A stretch of DNA of 64,000 bases from Subtercola sp. (GCA_025463765.1 JAODBC010000022.1:1-64000), one strand, 5' to 3'. Counted from the first letter of the stretch, positions 51,904 through 60,665 are shown. Notes: generated by a model from the letters alone, not told the origin. Program-made: numbers and translations.

Positions 51904-53046
51904 ATGAGCATCACCGATACACCCACCGAAGAAGTGAAGATCTACAAGGGCCTCGCCGGCGTCGTGGTCGACTACACCGCGGTGTCCAAGGTGAATCCTG
52001 AGACGAATTCGCTGCTGTACCGCGGCTACCCGGTGCAAGAGCTGGCGGCGAACTGCTCGTTCGAGCAGGTCGCGTACCTGCTCTGGCACGGCGAACTGCC
52101 CGATGCCGAGCAGCTCGAAGCGTTCATCCGGTCGGAGCGCTCGCAGCGCGAACTGGATGCACCGGTCAAACGTGTGATCGACGACCTGCCGCTCACGGCT
52201 CACCCCATGGACGTCGTGCGTACCGCCGTCAGCGTGATCGGCGCTCTCGACCCGACGACGGATGACTCGTCGCCCGAGTCGAACCTGGCGAAATCGATCA
52301 CGTTGCTGGCCAAGCTGCCGGCGATCGTGTCGTACGACCAGCGCCGCCGCCGTGGCCTCGACCTGGTCGAGCCGCGCGACGACCTCGGGTACTCGGCGAA
52401 CTTTCTGAACATGACGTTCGGCGAGGTGCCGTCGAAGGTCGTGGTCGATGCGTTCGACGTCTCGATGATTCTGTACGCCGAGCACTCGTTCAACGCCTCG
52501 ACGTTCACCGCGCGGGTGATCACCAGCACGCTGTCAGACCTCTATTCGGCGGTCGTCGGTGCGATCGGGGCGCTCAAAGGCCCCCTGCACGGCGGAGCGA
52601 ACGAGGCCGTCATGCACATCTTCGACGAGATCGGCACGGCCGACAAAGCCGAAGAGTGGCTCAACCAGGCGCTCGCCGAGAAGCGCAAGATCATGGGCTT
52701 CGGTCACCGGGTGTACAAGAACGGCGACTCGCGGGTGCCCACCATGAAGGCGGCGCTCGACACGCTCATCGAGGAGTACAACGCCCCCGAGCTGCTCGAG
52801 CTCTACGTGGCGCTCGACGACGCGATGCAGTCGCACAAGGCGATCAAGCCGAACCTCGACTACCCGTCGGGCCCGGCCTACCACCTGATCGGATACGACA
52901 CTGAGATGTTCACGCCGCTCTTCGTGGCCTCGCGCATCACAGGCTGGACGGCCCACATCATGGAGCAGCTCGCCTCGAACGCGCTCATCCGCCCCCTGAG
53001 CGCCTACAACGGCCCCGACGAGCGGCACGTCGCGACCCTGCTCTGA
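51904..53046 (+). CDS. prpC: 2-methylcitrate synthase
   Basis: A 380-residue citrate synthase-family enzyme that joins propionyl-CoA and oxaloacetate. Seen: GLAGVVVDYTAVSKVNPETN, SLLYRGYPVQELA, the active-site stretches ILYAEHSFNASTFTARV, GALKGPLHGGANEAVM, and GFGHRVYKNGDSR with the catalytic His residues, then RITGWTAHIMEQ. The ATG at 51904 is 7 bases after GAGGGAG; a GTG two codons upstream is the track start. Operon context makes the methylcitrate role more likely than a housekeeping citrate synthase. Confidence 0.92.
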   Translation: MSITDTPTEEVKIYKGLAGVVVDYTAVSKVNPETNSLLYRGYPVQELAANCSFEQVAYLLWHGELPDAEQLEAFIRSERSQRELDAPVKRVIDDLPLTAHPMDVVRTAVSVIGALDPTTDDSSPESNLAKSITLLAKLPAIVSYDQRRRRGLDLVEPRDDLGYSANFLNMTFGEVPSKVVVDAFDVSMILYAEHSFNASTFTARVITSTLSDLYSAVVGAIGALKGPLHGGANEAVMHIFDEIGTADKAEEWLNQALAEKRKIMGFGHRVYKNGDSRVPTMKAALDTLIEEYNAPELLELYVALDDAMQSHKAIKPNLDYPSGPAYHLIGYDTEMFTPLFVASRITGWTAHIMEQLASNALIRPLSAYNGPDERHVATLL

Positions 53047-53108
53047 CGGGCATCCGCCCCCGTCGCCCCCCGCCCCTGCCCCTTGTGTCGCTTCGCGCGG
53101 CCTCGACG

Positions 53109-53154
53109 TTGCGCAAAAGCACCTAAACCCGACGGTTTGGGTGCTTTTGCGCAA
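53109..53154. terminator. Near-perfect 46-base hairpin after prpC
   Basis: A 15-base stem (TTGCGCAAAAGCACC / GGTGCTTTTGCGCAA), one T/G mismatch, a further 5 base pairs (AAACC/GGTTT) and a CGAC loop. It lies 62 bases after the prpC stop, between convergent genes. The right arm recurs at 53296-53310 inside the next gene. Confidence 0.65.
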
Positions 53155-53191
53155 ACTGGGCAGAGTGGGGAGGCGGGAGAGGTGGGGTGAA

Positions 53192-53251
53192 TGGATGCCC
53201 GGGGGAGCGGATGCCCGGGGGTAGGGGAGGCCCGGGGGAGCGGATGCCCGG
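53192..53251. repeat. Short GGATGCCCGGGGG repeats
   Basis: Four tandem units of 13-18 bases, each with GATGCCCGGGGG or GGCCCGGGGG, in the gap before the convergent hypothetical gene. Slippage-type array. Confidence 0.55.
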
Positions 53252-53254
53252 GGG

Positions 53255-53932
53255 TCAGTGGGCGTTGCGGAAGAGCACCTCGGCGTCGCCGTGGGGGTGC
53301 TTTTGCGCAACGTCGGTGGAGGACGAGGCGGCGGGGGAGCGTGAGCCGGTGGGCGAGGACGAGCCGGTGGGGGAGCGTGAGCCGGCGGGCGAGGACGAGC
53401 CGTCGGTGGAGGACGAGCCGGCCGGGTGGGGCACGGCCGGCTGGGGCACGGTGGGGCGAGGGAGGTTCGCGAGGTAGGCGAGCGCGCCGGGGTAGGGGGC
53501 GAGGGAGGCGATGAGGGCGTCGAGCACGTCGGCGGAGGGTGGCCCGGCGATCGCGCGGGCGAGGCGGCGCAGCTGGTCATCCCGCAGGGTGGTGACGGTG
53601 CGCAGCTGACCGCGGGTGTCGATGCCGAAGGCGAGCGCCGACCCGAAGACGACCGTGGTGCCGCCGAGCGTGTGGGCGATGATGGTCGCCCAGCCGTTGA
53701 AGGTCGAAACGCCTCGTGCGGCGTCTTCATCGACGAGCAGGGCGATGCCGCTTTCGAGCGTCACGCTGCGGTACCCCGTGCCCCCGATGCCGTCGTGGTG
53801 TGCGGCAAGCAGGCGCAGCTCGTCGAGGTGCACGAGTTCGGCGGATTCGGGCTCGATTCGAAGCGCCCGCAGGTTCGGAGTTGCGGGTCGCAACGGGGGC
53901 CTCGCGGACGGCGGGGGCGGCGTGGGGGGCAT
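53255..53932 (-). CDS. Hypothetical protein with repetitive C-terminus
   Basis: A 225-residue protein that I do not recognise. It begins with a Pro-rich segment (MPPTPPPPSARPPLRPA), continues with a plausible folded part (LVHLDELRLLAAHHDGIGG, GWATIIAHTLGGTTVVFGSALAFG, LRTVTTLRDDQLRRLARAIAG) and from about residue 165 becomes repeats of SSSTDG, SPAGSR and SPTGSS. The 3' end contains a copy of half the intergenic hairpin, so the last 20 residues may be acquired. No operon partner. Codon use is like that of neighbours. Confidence 0.6.
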   Translation of the reverse strand: MPPTPPPPSARPPLRPATPNLRALRIEPESAELVHLDELRLLAAHHDGIGGTGYRSVTLESGIALLVDEDAARGVSTFNGWATIIAHTLGGTTVVFGSALAFGIDTRGQLRTVTTLRDDQLRRLARAIAGPPSADVLDALIASLAPYPGALAYLANLPRPTVPQPAVPHPAGSSSTDGSSSPAGSRSPTGSSSPTGSRSPAASSSTDVAQKHPHGDAEVLFRNAH

Positions 53933-54146
53933 CGTTCGAAAACACTAGGGGCTCGGGCCCTGCCGAATGACCGCAATTCAGCTTTGTGCACCACTGGTTC
54001 ACCCGACCTTCATCTGGGCCAGTGCGTTCGTGCACCCGGCCACGCGGTGTACATGTCTCCTTAAGCCGACGGATGTTCACCGTCAATGTTGCACGATCAC
54101 AGTACTGACGAAAAATAACCTTTGACCCGACTATGAAGAGGCACCT

Positions 54147-54854
54147 GTGACGAGCGGCCCGAGCATTGTGTTCACCGAGTTCGCCACACGAACCGATCCG
54201 GTTCTGCGCGGCTGGGCCGACTTCAGGGCGCAAGTTCTGGCGGGGGCGCGCACGGCTCTAGGCAGTGCGGATTCCCGCGGGGGCAATACGGATGCCCGCA
54301 AAGGCAGTGCGGATGCCCGCGGGGGCAATACGGATTCCCGCGGGGGCAGTGCGGATGCCCGCAGAGGCAGTTCGGATGCCCGCGGTGGCGCCGAACGAAA
54401 GCCGGAGTCTGCTGCGCGGCGCACCGAGGTGGGGGCTCCCGGGGCTCGCTCTGGCATCTGGCGACTGGTCGCGTCGAATCACCGCGAGGTCGCCCGCAGC
54501 CTCTACCTCTACGAATCGCTGGCGCAGGCGAAAGAGCACGTGAGAGATCTGCAGAACGGCGAGCGAGCGGTGAGTGTTCGACTCGTGAAGGGCCCCACTG
54601 CGGGCCAGCACGGCTGGGTTGCGTCGGTGGGCGATGTCGCGATCATGTCGTGCGGCCGGTGGTACAGCGCATCGAGCCTCTGTCGTGAGTCCGCGCAGTA
54701 TTCGCTCGAAGCTCTGAAATCGGCCCGGCTCGCGGCGACGTCGCGCGCGACCGGATCGACCGGATCGACCGGGTCGGACGGGTCGGGCAGATCGCCGGGT
54801 TCGTCGAGTCGCGCGTCGGTGCGCTCGGGGGCGCAGAAGGTGCCGACGTGGTGA
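54147..54854 (+). CDS. Hypothetical protein with heptapeptide repeats
   Basis: A 235-residue protein. The N-terminal 35 residues (FTEFATRTDPVLRGWADFRA) lead into six 7-residue repeats of the type GSADARG, encoded by a 21-base minisatellite, then GIWRLVASNHREVARSLYLYESLAQAKEH, which resembles the small YegP/DUF1508-type fold, and a Gly/Ser/Arg-rich tail. GTG start with GAGG upstream. It overlaps the next gene by 4 bases (GTGA), so it is likely co-expressed with a lytic transglycosylase. Function unknown. Confidence 0.6.
   Translation: MTSGPSIVFTEFATRTDPVLRGWADFRAQVLAGARTALGSADSRGGNTDARKGSADARGGNTDSRGGSADARRGSSDARGGAERKPESAARRTEVGAPGARSGIWRLVASNHREVARSLYLYESLAQAKEHVRDLQNGERAVSVRLVKGPTAGQHGWVASVGDVAIMSCGRWYSASSLCRESAQYSLEALKSARLAATSRATGSTGSTGSDGSGRSPGSSSRASVRSGAQKVPTW
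54261..54386 (+). repeat. 21-bp minisatellite, six units
   Basis: Six in-frame copies of a 21-base unit such as GGCAGTGCGGATGCCCGCGG(G), alternating two variants (GGCAGTGC and GGCAATAC). Copy-number change would lengthen or shorten the protein by 7 residues without a frameshift. Confidence 0.8.
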
Positions 54855-55651
54855 AGGCGCGGGCGGTGCTGAAAACGGGCATGGCCGTGCTCGCGATGTC
54901 GTTCATCGGTTACGTCGCGGTCAATGCCGCGCCGGCCTTCGGGGAGGGCGGTGCGGGGCGGGTCACAGCCGGCGAAGCGGCGTCAGCGTCGGCGTCGGCT
55001 CCGGCGGCGTCGGAGCAAAACGCATCGGCCCCTGCAGCCACCCGGCCCGATCCGACCTCTGCAGTACCCGCGCCTTCGGGCGGCAATTCGGGCCGTGTCG
55101 ACGCGGCGTGGGCTGCTCAGGTGGCGACGCGCACCGGTATTCCCGTTCGCGCGGTTCTCGGTTACGCAGGAGCGGCGGTGGCGCTCGCTGTCGAGCAACC
55201 CTCGTGCCACCTCGGCTGGAACACGCTCGCCGCGCTCGGCGACATCGAGTCCGGGCACGGAGCTCACGCGGGTTCGAGCCTGAACGCTGCGGGAGTCGAC
55301 ACCCCCGGCGTCTTCGGCCCTGCCCTCGACGGCGGCGCCTACGCTCGAGTCGCCGATTCCGACGCCGGGGCGCTCGACGGCAGTTCGAACGGCGACCGGG
55401 CCGTCGGGCCGCTGCAGTTCATCCCGTCGACCTGGGCGCGGTGGGGTGCCGACGGAAACGGTGACGGGCGCGACGATCCGCAGCAGATCGACGATGCCGC
55501 GCTCGCGGCGGGCCGGTACCTGTGCAGCTACGGCGATCTGTCGTCGGCGCAGGGCTGGCGGGCATCCGTGTTCGCCTACAACCACGTCGACTCGTACGTC
55601 AATGCCGTTGCGAACACCGCGAACGCCTACGCGGCTGCCGCGGCAGGATGA
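54851..55651 (+). CDS. Secreted lytic transglycosylase
   Basis: A 266-residue exported peptidoglycan-cleaving enzyme. Signal or anchor segment TGMAVLAMSFIGYVAVNAAPAFG, then an Ala/Ser/Pro-rich linker to residue 75, then the catalytic domain: VRAVLGYAGAAVALAVEQPSC, LAALGDIESGHGAHAG with the catalytic Glu, DRAVGPLQFIPSTWARWGADG and the ending SVFAYNHVDSYVNAV. This is the membrane-bound lytic transglycosylase (SLT type 2) pattern. GTG at 54851 overlaps the previous stop; 54848 is an alternative. It likely acts with the downstream PASTA kinase in wall growth. Confidence 0.85.
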   Translation: MKARAVLKTGMAVLAMSFIGYVAVNAAPAFGEGGAGRVTAGEAASASASAPAASEQNASAPAATRPDPTSAVPAPSGGNSGRVDAAWAAQVATRTGIPVRAVLGYAGAAVALAVEQPSCHLGWNTLAALGDIESGHGAHAGSSLNAAGVDTPGVFGPALDGGAYARVADSDAGALDGSSNGDRAVGPLQFIPSTWARWGADGNGDGRDDPQQIDDAALAAGRYLCSYGDLSSAQGWRASVFAYNHVDSYVNAVANTANAYAAAAAG

Positions 55652-55735
55652 CCGAGGCGGCAGGATGACCGAGGCGGCAGGATGACCGGGCAGCAGGATG
55701 ACCGGGGCGGCAGAATGACCGGGGCGGCAGAATGA
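55640..55735 (+). repeat. 17-bp repeats that multiply a start-codon context
   Basis: Six ATGACC words, 16-17 bases apart (55648, 55665, 55682, 55698, 55715, 55732), each preceded by GGCAGG, GCAGG or GGCAG. The first supplies the transglycosylase stop (ATGA) and the last is the kinase start. The array fills the whole gap between the two genes. Confidence 0.8.
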
Positions 55736-57897
55736 CCGAGCCCGACGACGACCTCGGGCTCATCTCGGGGCGCTACCGGCTGGGCGAGCTGCTCGGCACG
55801 GGCGGTTCGGCGTCGGTGTTCGAAGCCGTCGACACTCAGGCCATGGACACGCAGGCCGTCGACACGCAGGCCGTCGACACGCAGGCCGTCGAGACGCAGG
55901 CCGTCGAGACGCAGACCGTCGAGACGCAGACCGTCGACTCGCAGGCCGTCGACTCGCAGGCCGTGGACACGCAGGCCGTGGACTCGCAGGCCGTCGACTC
56001 GCGGGTGCCGGGTGCGCGGCCTGCCGCGGCGGGTGAAGGAGGCGCCGCGGGGGCGGCCTCGGCGCGTGCCGCACCGACGATCGTTGCGCTGAAGATCTTG
56101 CATCCGCATCTGTCGCGCTCAGCCAGCGCGCGCGAGGCGTTTTTCGTCGAAGCGTGGGCGGCGTCAAAGCTTCGGCACCCGAACATCGCCGGGGTGCTCG
56201 GCGTCGGTGTACACGATTCGTCGGGGGAGCAGCGCGCCTGGATCGCGATGCAACGTGCCGAGGGAACAAGTCTCGCGGAGTTCGTCGACGCGCACGGCGC
56301 CCTCACGGTTTCGCAGGCGCTCGACCTCGCCGACGGCGTGCTGCAGGCGCTGGAAGCGGCACACGCCCTGGGGCTGGTTCATCGCGATATCTCGCCAGCG
56401 AACATCATGATCGCCGCAACCGCAACCGCAACCCCGCCTGGCGCCCCACCCCGGCTGCGCTCGGTGCAGGTGGTCGACTTCGGCCTCGCCGATGCGGCGG
56501 GCCGGCCCGCGCTCGGCTTCGACATTCTTCGCAGCGCATCGAGCAGCGCGTCGAGCAGCGCATCGAGAAGAACGTCGAGCAGAACGTCGAGGTCGCGCGC
56601 CTCGCAAGGCGTTCTCGGCAGCGCCAACTACATGGCGCCCGAGCAGGCCCTCGGGCTCGCCGTCGACGAGCGCGGCGACCTCTACCAGCTCGGCGCGGTG
56701 CTCTACTTCGCCGTGACGGGTCAGCCCCCGTTCCTCCGAGACTCCACTTCGGCCGTGATGCGCGCACACGTCACCGCCCCGCCGCCCATCGCATCGGTCA
56801 GCCGGCCGGGCATCGACCGCAGGTTCGACCGGATGATCGCGCGGGCCATGCTCAAAGACCCCGCCCTCCGGCCCCAGTCGGCTGCCGCGTTCCGCGCGCA
56901 GGTGACCGAACTGGCAGCTGCGCTCGACCGGGGCCATGCAAACGAACGAGTGACCGTTGTTCACCCGGCAGACCGCACGATCGGCACGGTCTCGACCGCG
57001 GGCACCGTGCGGATGCCCGCGGTGGCCCCGCCGCACACAGCGCCGCCCACGACCTCGCGGTCGCCGGGCGCGGTGGCTGTCGCGCCGTCGGCCCCCGTCG
57101 TGGCGTCGGCTCGGCGCGCGGGCCCAACCACGACCGCGACCACGACCGCGCCACGAACTCGCGCACGCTCGGGCGGGGCGATCTGGCTCGCCGCCATTCT
57201 CACGGCGACGGTCATCGCCGTGGTCTGGGTGCTCGGTTCCAACGTGTCGAGTTCTTCGTCGATCGCCGCACCCACGGTCGCTTCAACCGCGTCGCCGGAG
57301 TCGTCGTCGCCTGAGCCGTCGCCATCCGGGCCCGGTTCGTCGGCCGCCCCGCAGCCGTCGCCGACCGCGGCAGGCGTGCCGACGGTGACCGCTCCGCCGC
57401 CACAGACCGCCCCGCCAGGCCTCGGGCCGGCCCTCGTCGGCGTGCCGCCCGTGTCTTTACTGAGCCTCGCGGATGCCCGGCTCGCCGCTCAGGCACGGGG
57501 ACTCACGATCGGCGCCGTCACCCCTCAAGACTCCGCCCTGCCCGCCGACACGGTACTCGCCAGTGACCCTGCAGTCGGTACGACGGTGCCGATCGGTTCG
57601 GTCGTGAACCTGACAGCCGCATCGGGCAGCAACCTCGTTCCGCCGATCGTCTCCCTCACTCAAGCCGAGGCGATCGACGCCGTGCAGGCAGCAGGACTCG
57701 TCGCTGTCGTGACGTTCCTGCCGTCGTCGAGCCGAACGGCGGGAACCGTTTCGAGTACCAGTCCTCGCACCGGCACGCGTGTTGCCCTGGGCTCGTCGGT
57801 GACGATCGCGGTCGCTCAGCCACCCGTTCCGGTGCCGACGACGAGCGCCACACCCGGCGCACCGGTGCCCAGCACGAGCCCGACGGCCACGCGGTGA
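55732..57897 (+). CDS. PASTA-domain Ser/Thr protein kinase with repeat-split N-lobe
   Basis: A 721-residue membrane kinase of the PknB type. Order: glycine loop LGTGGSASVFEAVD (residues 20-33), eleven pentapeptide repeats (DTQAV, ETQTV, DSQAV), an Ala/Gly linker, then VALKIL with Lys121, HRDISPANI with Asp219, DFGLAD with Asp249, a second low-complexity insert of Ser/Arg in the activation segment, and SANYMAPEQA. A membrane helix (AIWLAAILTATVIAVVWVLG) near residue 485 is followed by a Ser/Pro/Thr stretch and two PASTA domains. All catalytic residues are present, but the Lys lies about 80 residues later than usual. It would sense wall fragments outside and phosphorylate inside. Confidence 0.85.
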   Translation: MTEPDDDLGLISGRYRLGELLGTGGSASVFEAVDTQAMDTQAVDTQAVDTQAVETQAVETQTVETQTVDSQAVDSQAVDTQAVDSQAVDSRVPGARPAAAGEGGAAGAASARAAPTIVALKILHPHLSRSASAREAFFVEAWAASKLRHPNIAGVLGVGVHDSSGEQRAWIAMQRAEGTSLAEFVDAHGALTVSQALDLADGVLQALEAAHALGLVHRDISPANIMIAATATATPPGAPPRLRSVQVVDFGLADAAGRPALGFDILRSASSSASSSASRRTSSRTSRSRASQGVLGSANYMAPEQALGLAVDERGDLYQLGAVLYFAVTGQPPFLRDSTSAVMRAHVTAPPPIASVSRPGIDRRFDRMIARAMLKDPALRPQSAAAFRAQVTELAAALDRGHANERVTVVHPADRTIGTVSTAGTVRMPAVAPPHTAPPTTSRSPGAVAVAPSAPVVASARRAGPTTTATTTAPRTRARSGGAIWLAAILTATVIAVVWVLGSNVSSSSSIAAPTVASTASPESSSPEPSPSGPGSSAAPQPSPTAAGVPTVTAPPPQTAPPGLGPALVGVPPVSLLSLADARLAAQARGLTIGAVTPQDSALPADTVLASDPAVGTTVPIGSVVNLTAASGSNLVPPIVSLTQAEAIDAVQAAGLVAVVTFLPSSSRTAGTVSSTSPRTGTRVALGSSVTIAVAQPPVPVPTTSATPGAPVPSTSPTATR
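55831..55995 (+). repeat. 15-bp minisatellite in the kinase N-lobe
   Basis: Eleven exact-length units of the type GACACGCAGGCCGTC, encoding (D/E)(T/S)Q(A/T)V. Units differ at a few positions only, so the array is recent or homogenised. It sits between the strands that carry the glycine loop and the ATP-binding Lys. Confidence 0.85.
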
Positions 57898-58102
57898 CGA
57901 TGCCACCCGGTCACGACAACCGCCCGGTCACGACAACCACCCGGTCACGACCACCACTCGGGCGACCGCCCCAAACCGCGTCGCTTCATCACGACCACGC
58001 AACGTCTGCTTCATACGCGATTGGCCTGCCGTTCATCCGCCGCCCGCACCATCGAGCCTGTGGTGATCAGCCTGCCCGAGGCGTGCCTCGAGGAGGTGCG
58101 CT
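57898..58102. other. Gap with CCCGGTCACGACAAC repeats
   Basis: The 205-base gap before pstC begins with about three copies of a 17-base unit containing CCGGTCACGACAAC and ends with GAGGAGG, the ribosome site of pstC. I see no gene and no clear PhoP box in it. Confidence 0.45.
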
Positions 58103-59269
58103 GTGGCTAAGAGACGAACGTTCGAGTCACTGACCGACGTGCACAGCCTGCTCACCGACAAGACCAGCGTGAAAGAACCTGTCGAACGCGTTTTCGCCGA
58201 GGAGATCGAGGGCTCTGAGCCGCAACGACCCGACGACTCGCCTGAAACCGATGGCCGCACGACACGAAACCGCCGTGAACCGACGAATTACGGCGGCGAC
58301 GACCGCCGCTCGCTGGTCTCGACGCCGTCACGCTCGGACTCGGTCTTCAAGTTGGTCTCTTTCACCGCCGGCGCGACGACCGTGGGAATCATGCTCGCTG
58401 TCGGGCTCTTCCTCTCACTGCGCGCGAATGATGCGCTGCAGGTCGAGGGCATCAATTTTCTGTTCGAACAGCAGTGGTCGCCAGACACTCACCAGTTCGG
58501 AATCGCCGCAGTGATCTTCGGAACGTTCACCATCGCGATCATCGCGATGTTCGTCGGTGTACCACTCGCTGTGGGTACAGCGTTGCTGCTCTCCGAGGTC
58601 GTGCGAGGGCCGTTGCGGTCTTTTATGGTGTCGATGGTCGACCTGATGGCCGCCGTTCCGAGCGTCGTTTTCGGGCTGTGGGGGCTTTTCTTTCTGCAGG
58701 CCAACGTCATTCCGGTGTCGAAATGGATCTCGACGTACTTCGCCTGGATTCCGGTTTTCGCCGTGCAAGACTCGGCGACCGGCCAGACCCTCACCGAAGC
58801 GAGCGCGTTCACGTCGTCGGCCTTCATCGCAGGCATCGTCGTGGGGCTCATGGTCGTGCCCACGCAGACCTCGGTGATGCGCGAGGCCTTCTCGCAGGCT
58901 CCCGTCGGCGAGCGCGAGGCGGCTTTCGCGCTCGGCTCGACCCGGTGGGGCATGATCCGAACGGTGGTGCTGCCGTTCGGCCGGGGCGGGATGATCGGGG
59001 GCGTGATGCTGGGCCTAGGACGGGCCCTGGGCGAGACCATCGCGGTGTACCTGATCATCTCGCCCATCTTCACCATCAACTGGGAGGTGCTGAAGACGGG
59101 CACGAACTCCGTCTCGGCGCTCATCGCCCTGCGCTACGGCGAGGCCACGCAATTCGGCCTCTCCGCCCTGATGGCCGCGGGCCTCGTGCTGTTCTTGATC
59201 ACCCTGATCGTGAACTTCACGGCCTCGTCGATCGTCGCCCGATCGCGCTCCGGCGCCCAAACGAATTGA
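58103..59269 (+). CDS. pstC: Phosphate ABC importer permease PstC
   Basis: A 388-residue membrane permease with six helices after a hydrophilic, charged N-terminal extension of about 85 residues (longer than in most PstC). Seen: AGATTVGIMLAVGLFLSLR, MVDLMAAVPSVVFGLWGLFFL, the ABC-contact loop EREAAFALGSTRWGMIRTVVLP and GGVMLGLGRALGETIAVYLI. GTG at 58103 follows GAGGAGG by 6 bases. With pstA and pstS downstream it forms the high-affinity phosphate importer; the ATPase gene pstB is not in the window. Confidence 0.92.
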   Translation: MAKRRTFESLTDVHSLLTDKTSVKEPVERVFAEEIEGSEPQRPDDSPETDGRTTRNRREPTNYGGDDRRSLVSTPSRSDSVFKLVSFTAGATTVGIMLAVGLFLSLRANDALQVEGINFLFEQQWSPDTHQFGIAAVIFGTFTIAIIAMFVGVPLAVGTALLLSEVVRGPLRSFMVSMVDLMAAVPSVVFGLWGLFFLQANVIPVSKWISTYFAWIPVFAVQDSATGQTLTEASAFTSSAFIAGIVVGLMVVPTQTSVMREAFSQAPVGEREAAFALGSTRWGMIRTVVLPFGRGGMIGGVMLGLGRALGETIAVYLIISPIFTINWEVLKTGTNSVSALIALRYGEATQFGLSALMAAGLVLFLITLIVNFTASSIVARSRSGAQTN

Positions 59270-59282
59270 CCCAGGCAGACGG

Positions 59283-60665
59283 ATGACCGACGTCACCACT
59301 TTCGAGCGCCCCGTCGCCGACGACCTCGAGCCGGGCGCCGAGCCCACGGCCGGCCATACGACGGCCGGCCAGACGACGGCCGGTCACGCGACGCCTCCCA
59401 CGTTCATCCCGAACCCGGCCGACACGCCGATCGGCCCGCGCCGCGGGGTGCGCGAGTCGACACTGGATGAACGGTTCAACATCATCGGGGCTCTGCTGGC
59501 AGGCCCGGCCATCGCCACCGTGCTGTTCGGCTGGTTGACCCCGCTGACCGGCCCGGTGGGCTGGGTCGTCATCGCCTATCTCGCCTTCATCGGCATCTAC
59601 GTTCTGCTCGTGTCGCTGCGCGCCGACCGCGAAGAGGTCAAAGACCGCGTGCTCAGCGTGCTGCTGATCAGTGCCGGGGTGGTTCTGTTCGGCGCTCTCG
59701 TGTTCGTGGTGGTGTACACCGTCAGTCGGGGCTTCGAGGCGCTGCTGCACGTCAACTTCTTCACCCAGACCATGCAGCTCGCGGGGCCGCTCGACGGGCT
59801 CGACGTCGGCGGAATCTCGCACGCGATCGTGGGCACGCTCATCCAGATCTCCATCGCACTGGTCATCACCGTGCCGCTCGGAATCACGACCGCGGTGTTC
59901 TTGAACGAGATCGGCGGGCGTTTCGCCCGATTCGTGCGCACCATCTCTGACGCGATGACCGCGCTGCCGTCGATCGTGGCGGGGCTGTTCATCTATGCCG
60001 CGTTCATCCAGCTCGTCACGCATCAACGTTCGGGGTTGGCGGCTGCGCTGGCGATCTCGGTAATGATGCTGCCCATCATGATCCGGGCATCCGATGTGGT
60101 GCTGCGGCTGGTGCCGGGCAACCTGCGCGAAGCGTCGTACGCGCTCGGCTCGACGCGCTGGCACACGGTGTGGTCTGTGGTGCTGCCGACGGCTCGCTCG
60201 GGCATCGTCACCGCGGTGATTCTGGCGACGGCGCGTGGAATCGGCGAGACCTCGCCCGTTCTGCTCACGTCGGGCATCACCGCCGTGATGAACGTGAATC
60301 CGTTCGAGGGGCCGATGATCTCGTTGCCGTTGCAGGTGTTCGACTTCGTGAAGTCGCCCGAGCCGGCCCTTGTCATTCGCGGATTCGGCACCGCCGCCGT
60401 GCTCATTCTGCTCGTGCTGCTGTTGTTCGTCGTGGCGCGCATCATCGGCGGCAAGGGGCCCGGGCAGCTCTCCGATGCTCAGCGTCGCCGGGCGGCGCAG
60501 CGGTCGATGGATGATCTGCAGCGCATCACGACCAAGAGGTATTCGGTCCCCGCAGTAGTACCCGCTTCGCCCGCCATGACCAGCACACCCGCCAGCACAC
60601 CGGCCAGCACGCCCCCCACACCGCCGGCCCCGACACCGACACCCACCGAGGAGCCGACACCGTGA
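59283..60665 (+). CDS. pstA: Phosphate ABC importer permease PstA
   Basis: A 460-residue permease. Residues 15-40 contain three turns of TAGHTTAGQTTAGHA; the membrane part shows AGPAIATVLFGWLTPLTG, then ITTAVFLNEIGGRFARFVRTI, MTALPSIVAGLFIYAAF, the EAA-like loop REASYALGSTRWHTVWSVVLP and ATARGIGETSPVLLTSG. A Pro/Thr-rich tail (PASTPASTPPTPPAPTPTP, in part) follows the last helix. It starts 13 bases after pstC, and the pstS GTG overlaps its stop. Confidence 0.92.
   Translation: MTDVTTFERPVADDLEPGAEPTAGHTTAGQTTAGHATPPTFIPNPADTPIGPRRGVRESTLDERFNIIGALLAGPAIATVLFGWLTPLTGPVGWVVIAYLAFIGIYVLLVSLRADREEVKDRVLSVLLISAGVVLFGALVFVVVYTVSRGFEALLHVNFFTQTMQLAGPLDGLDVGGISHAIVGTLIQISIALVITVPLGITTAVFLNEIGGRFARFVRTISDAMTALPSIVAGLFIYAAFIQLVTHQRSGLAAALAISVMMLPIMIRASDVVLRLVPGNLREASYALGSTRWHTVWSVVLPTARSGIVTAVILATARGIGETSPVLLTSGITAVMNVNPFEGPMISLPLQVFDFVKSPEPALVIRGFGTAAVLILLVLLLFVVARIIGGKGPGQLSDAQRRRAAQRSMDDLQRITTKRYSVPAVVPASPAMTSTPASTPASTPPTPPAPTPTPTEEPTP

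Noticed and set aside
55831-55995. CRISPR-like array
   Set aside because: Units of 15 bases are contiguous without spacers and stay in frame inside a kinase gene.
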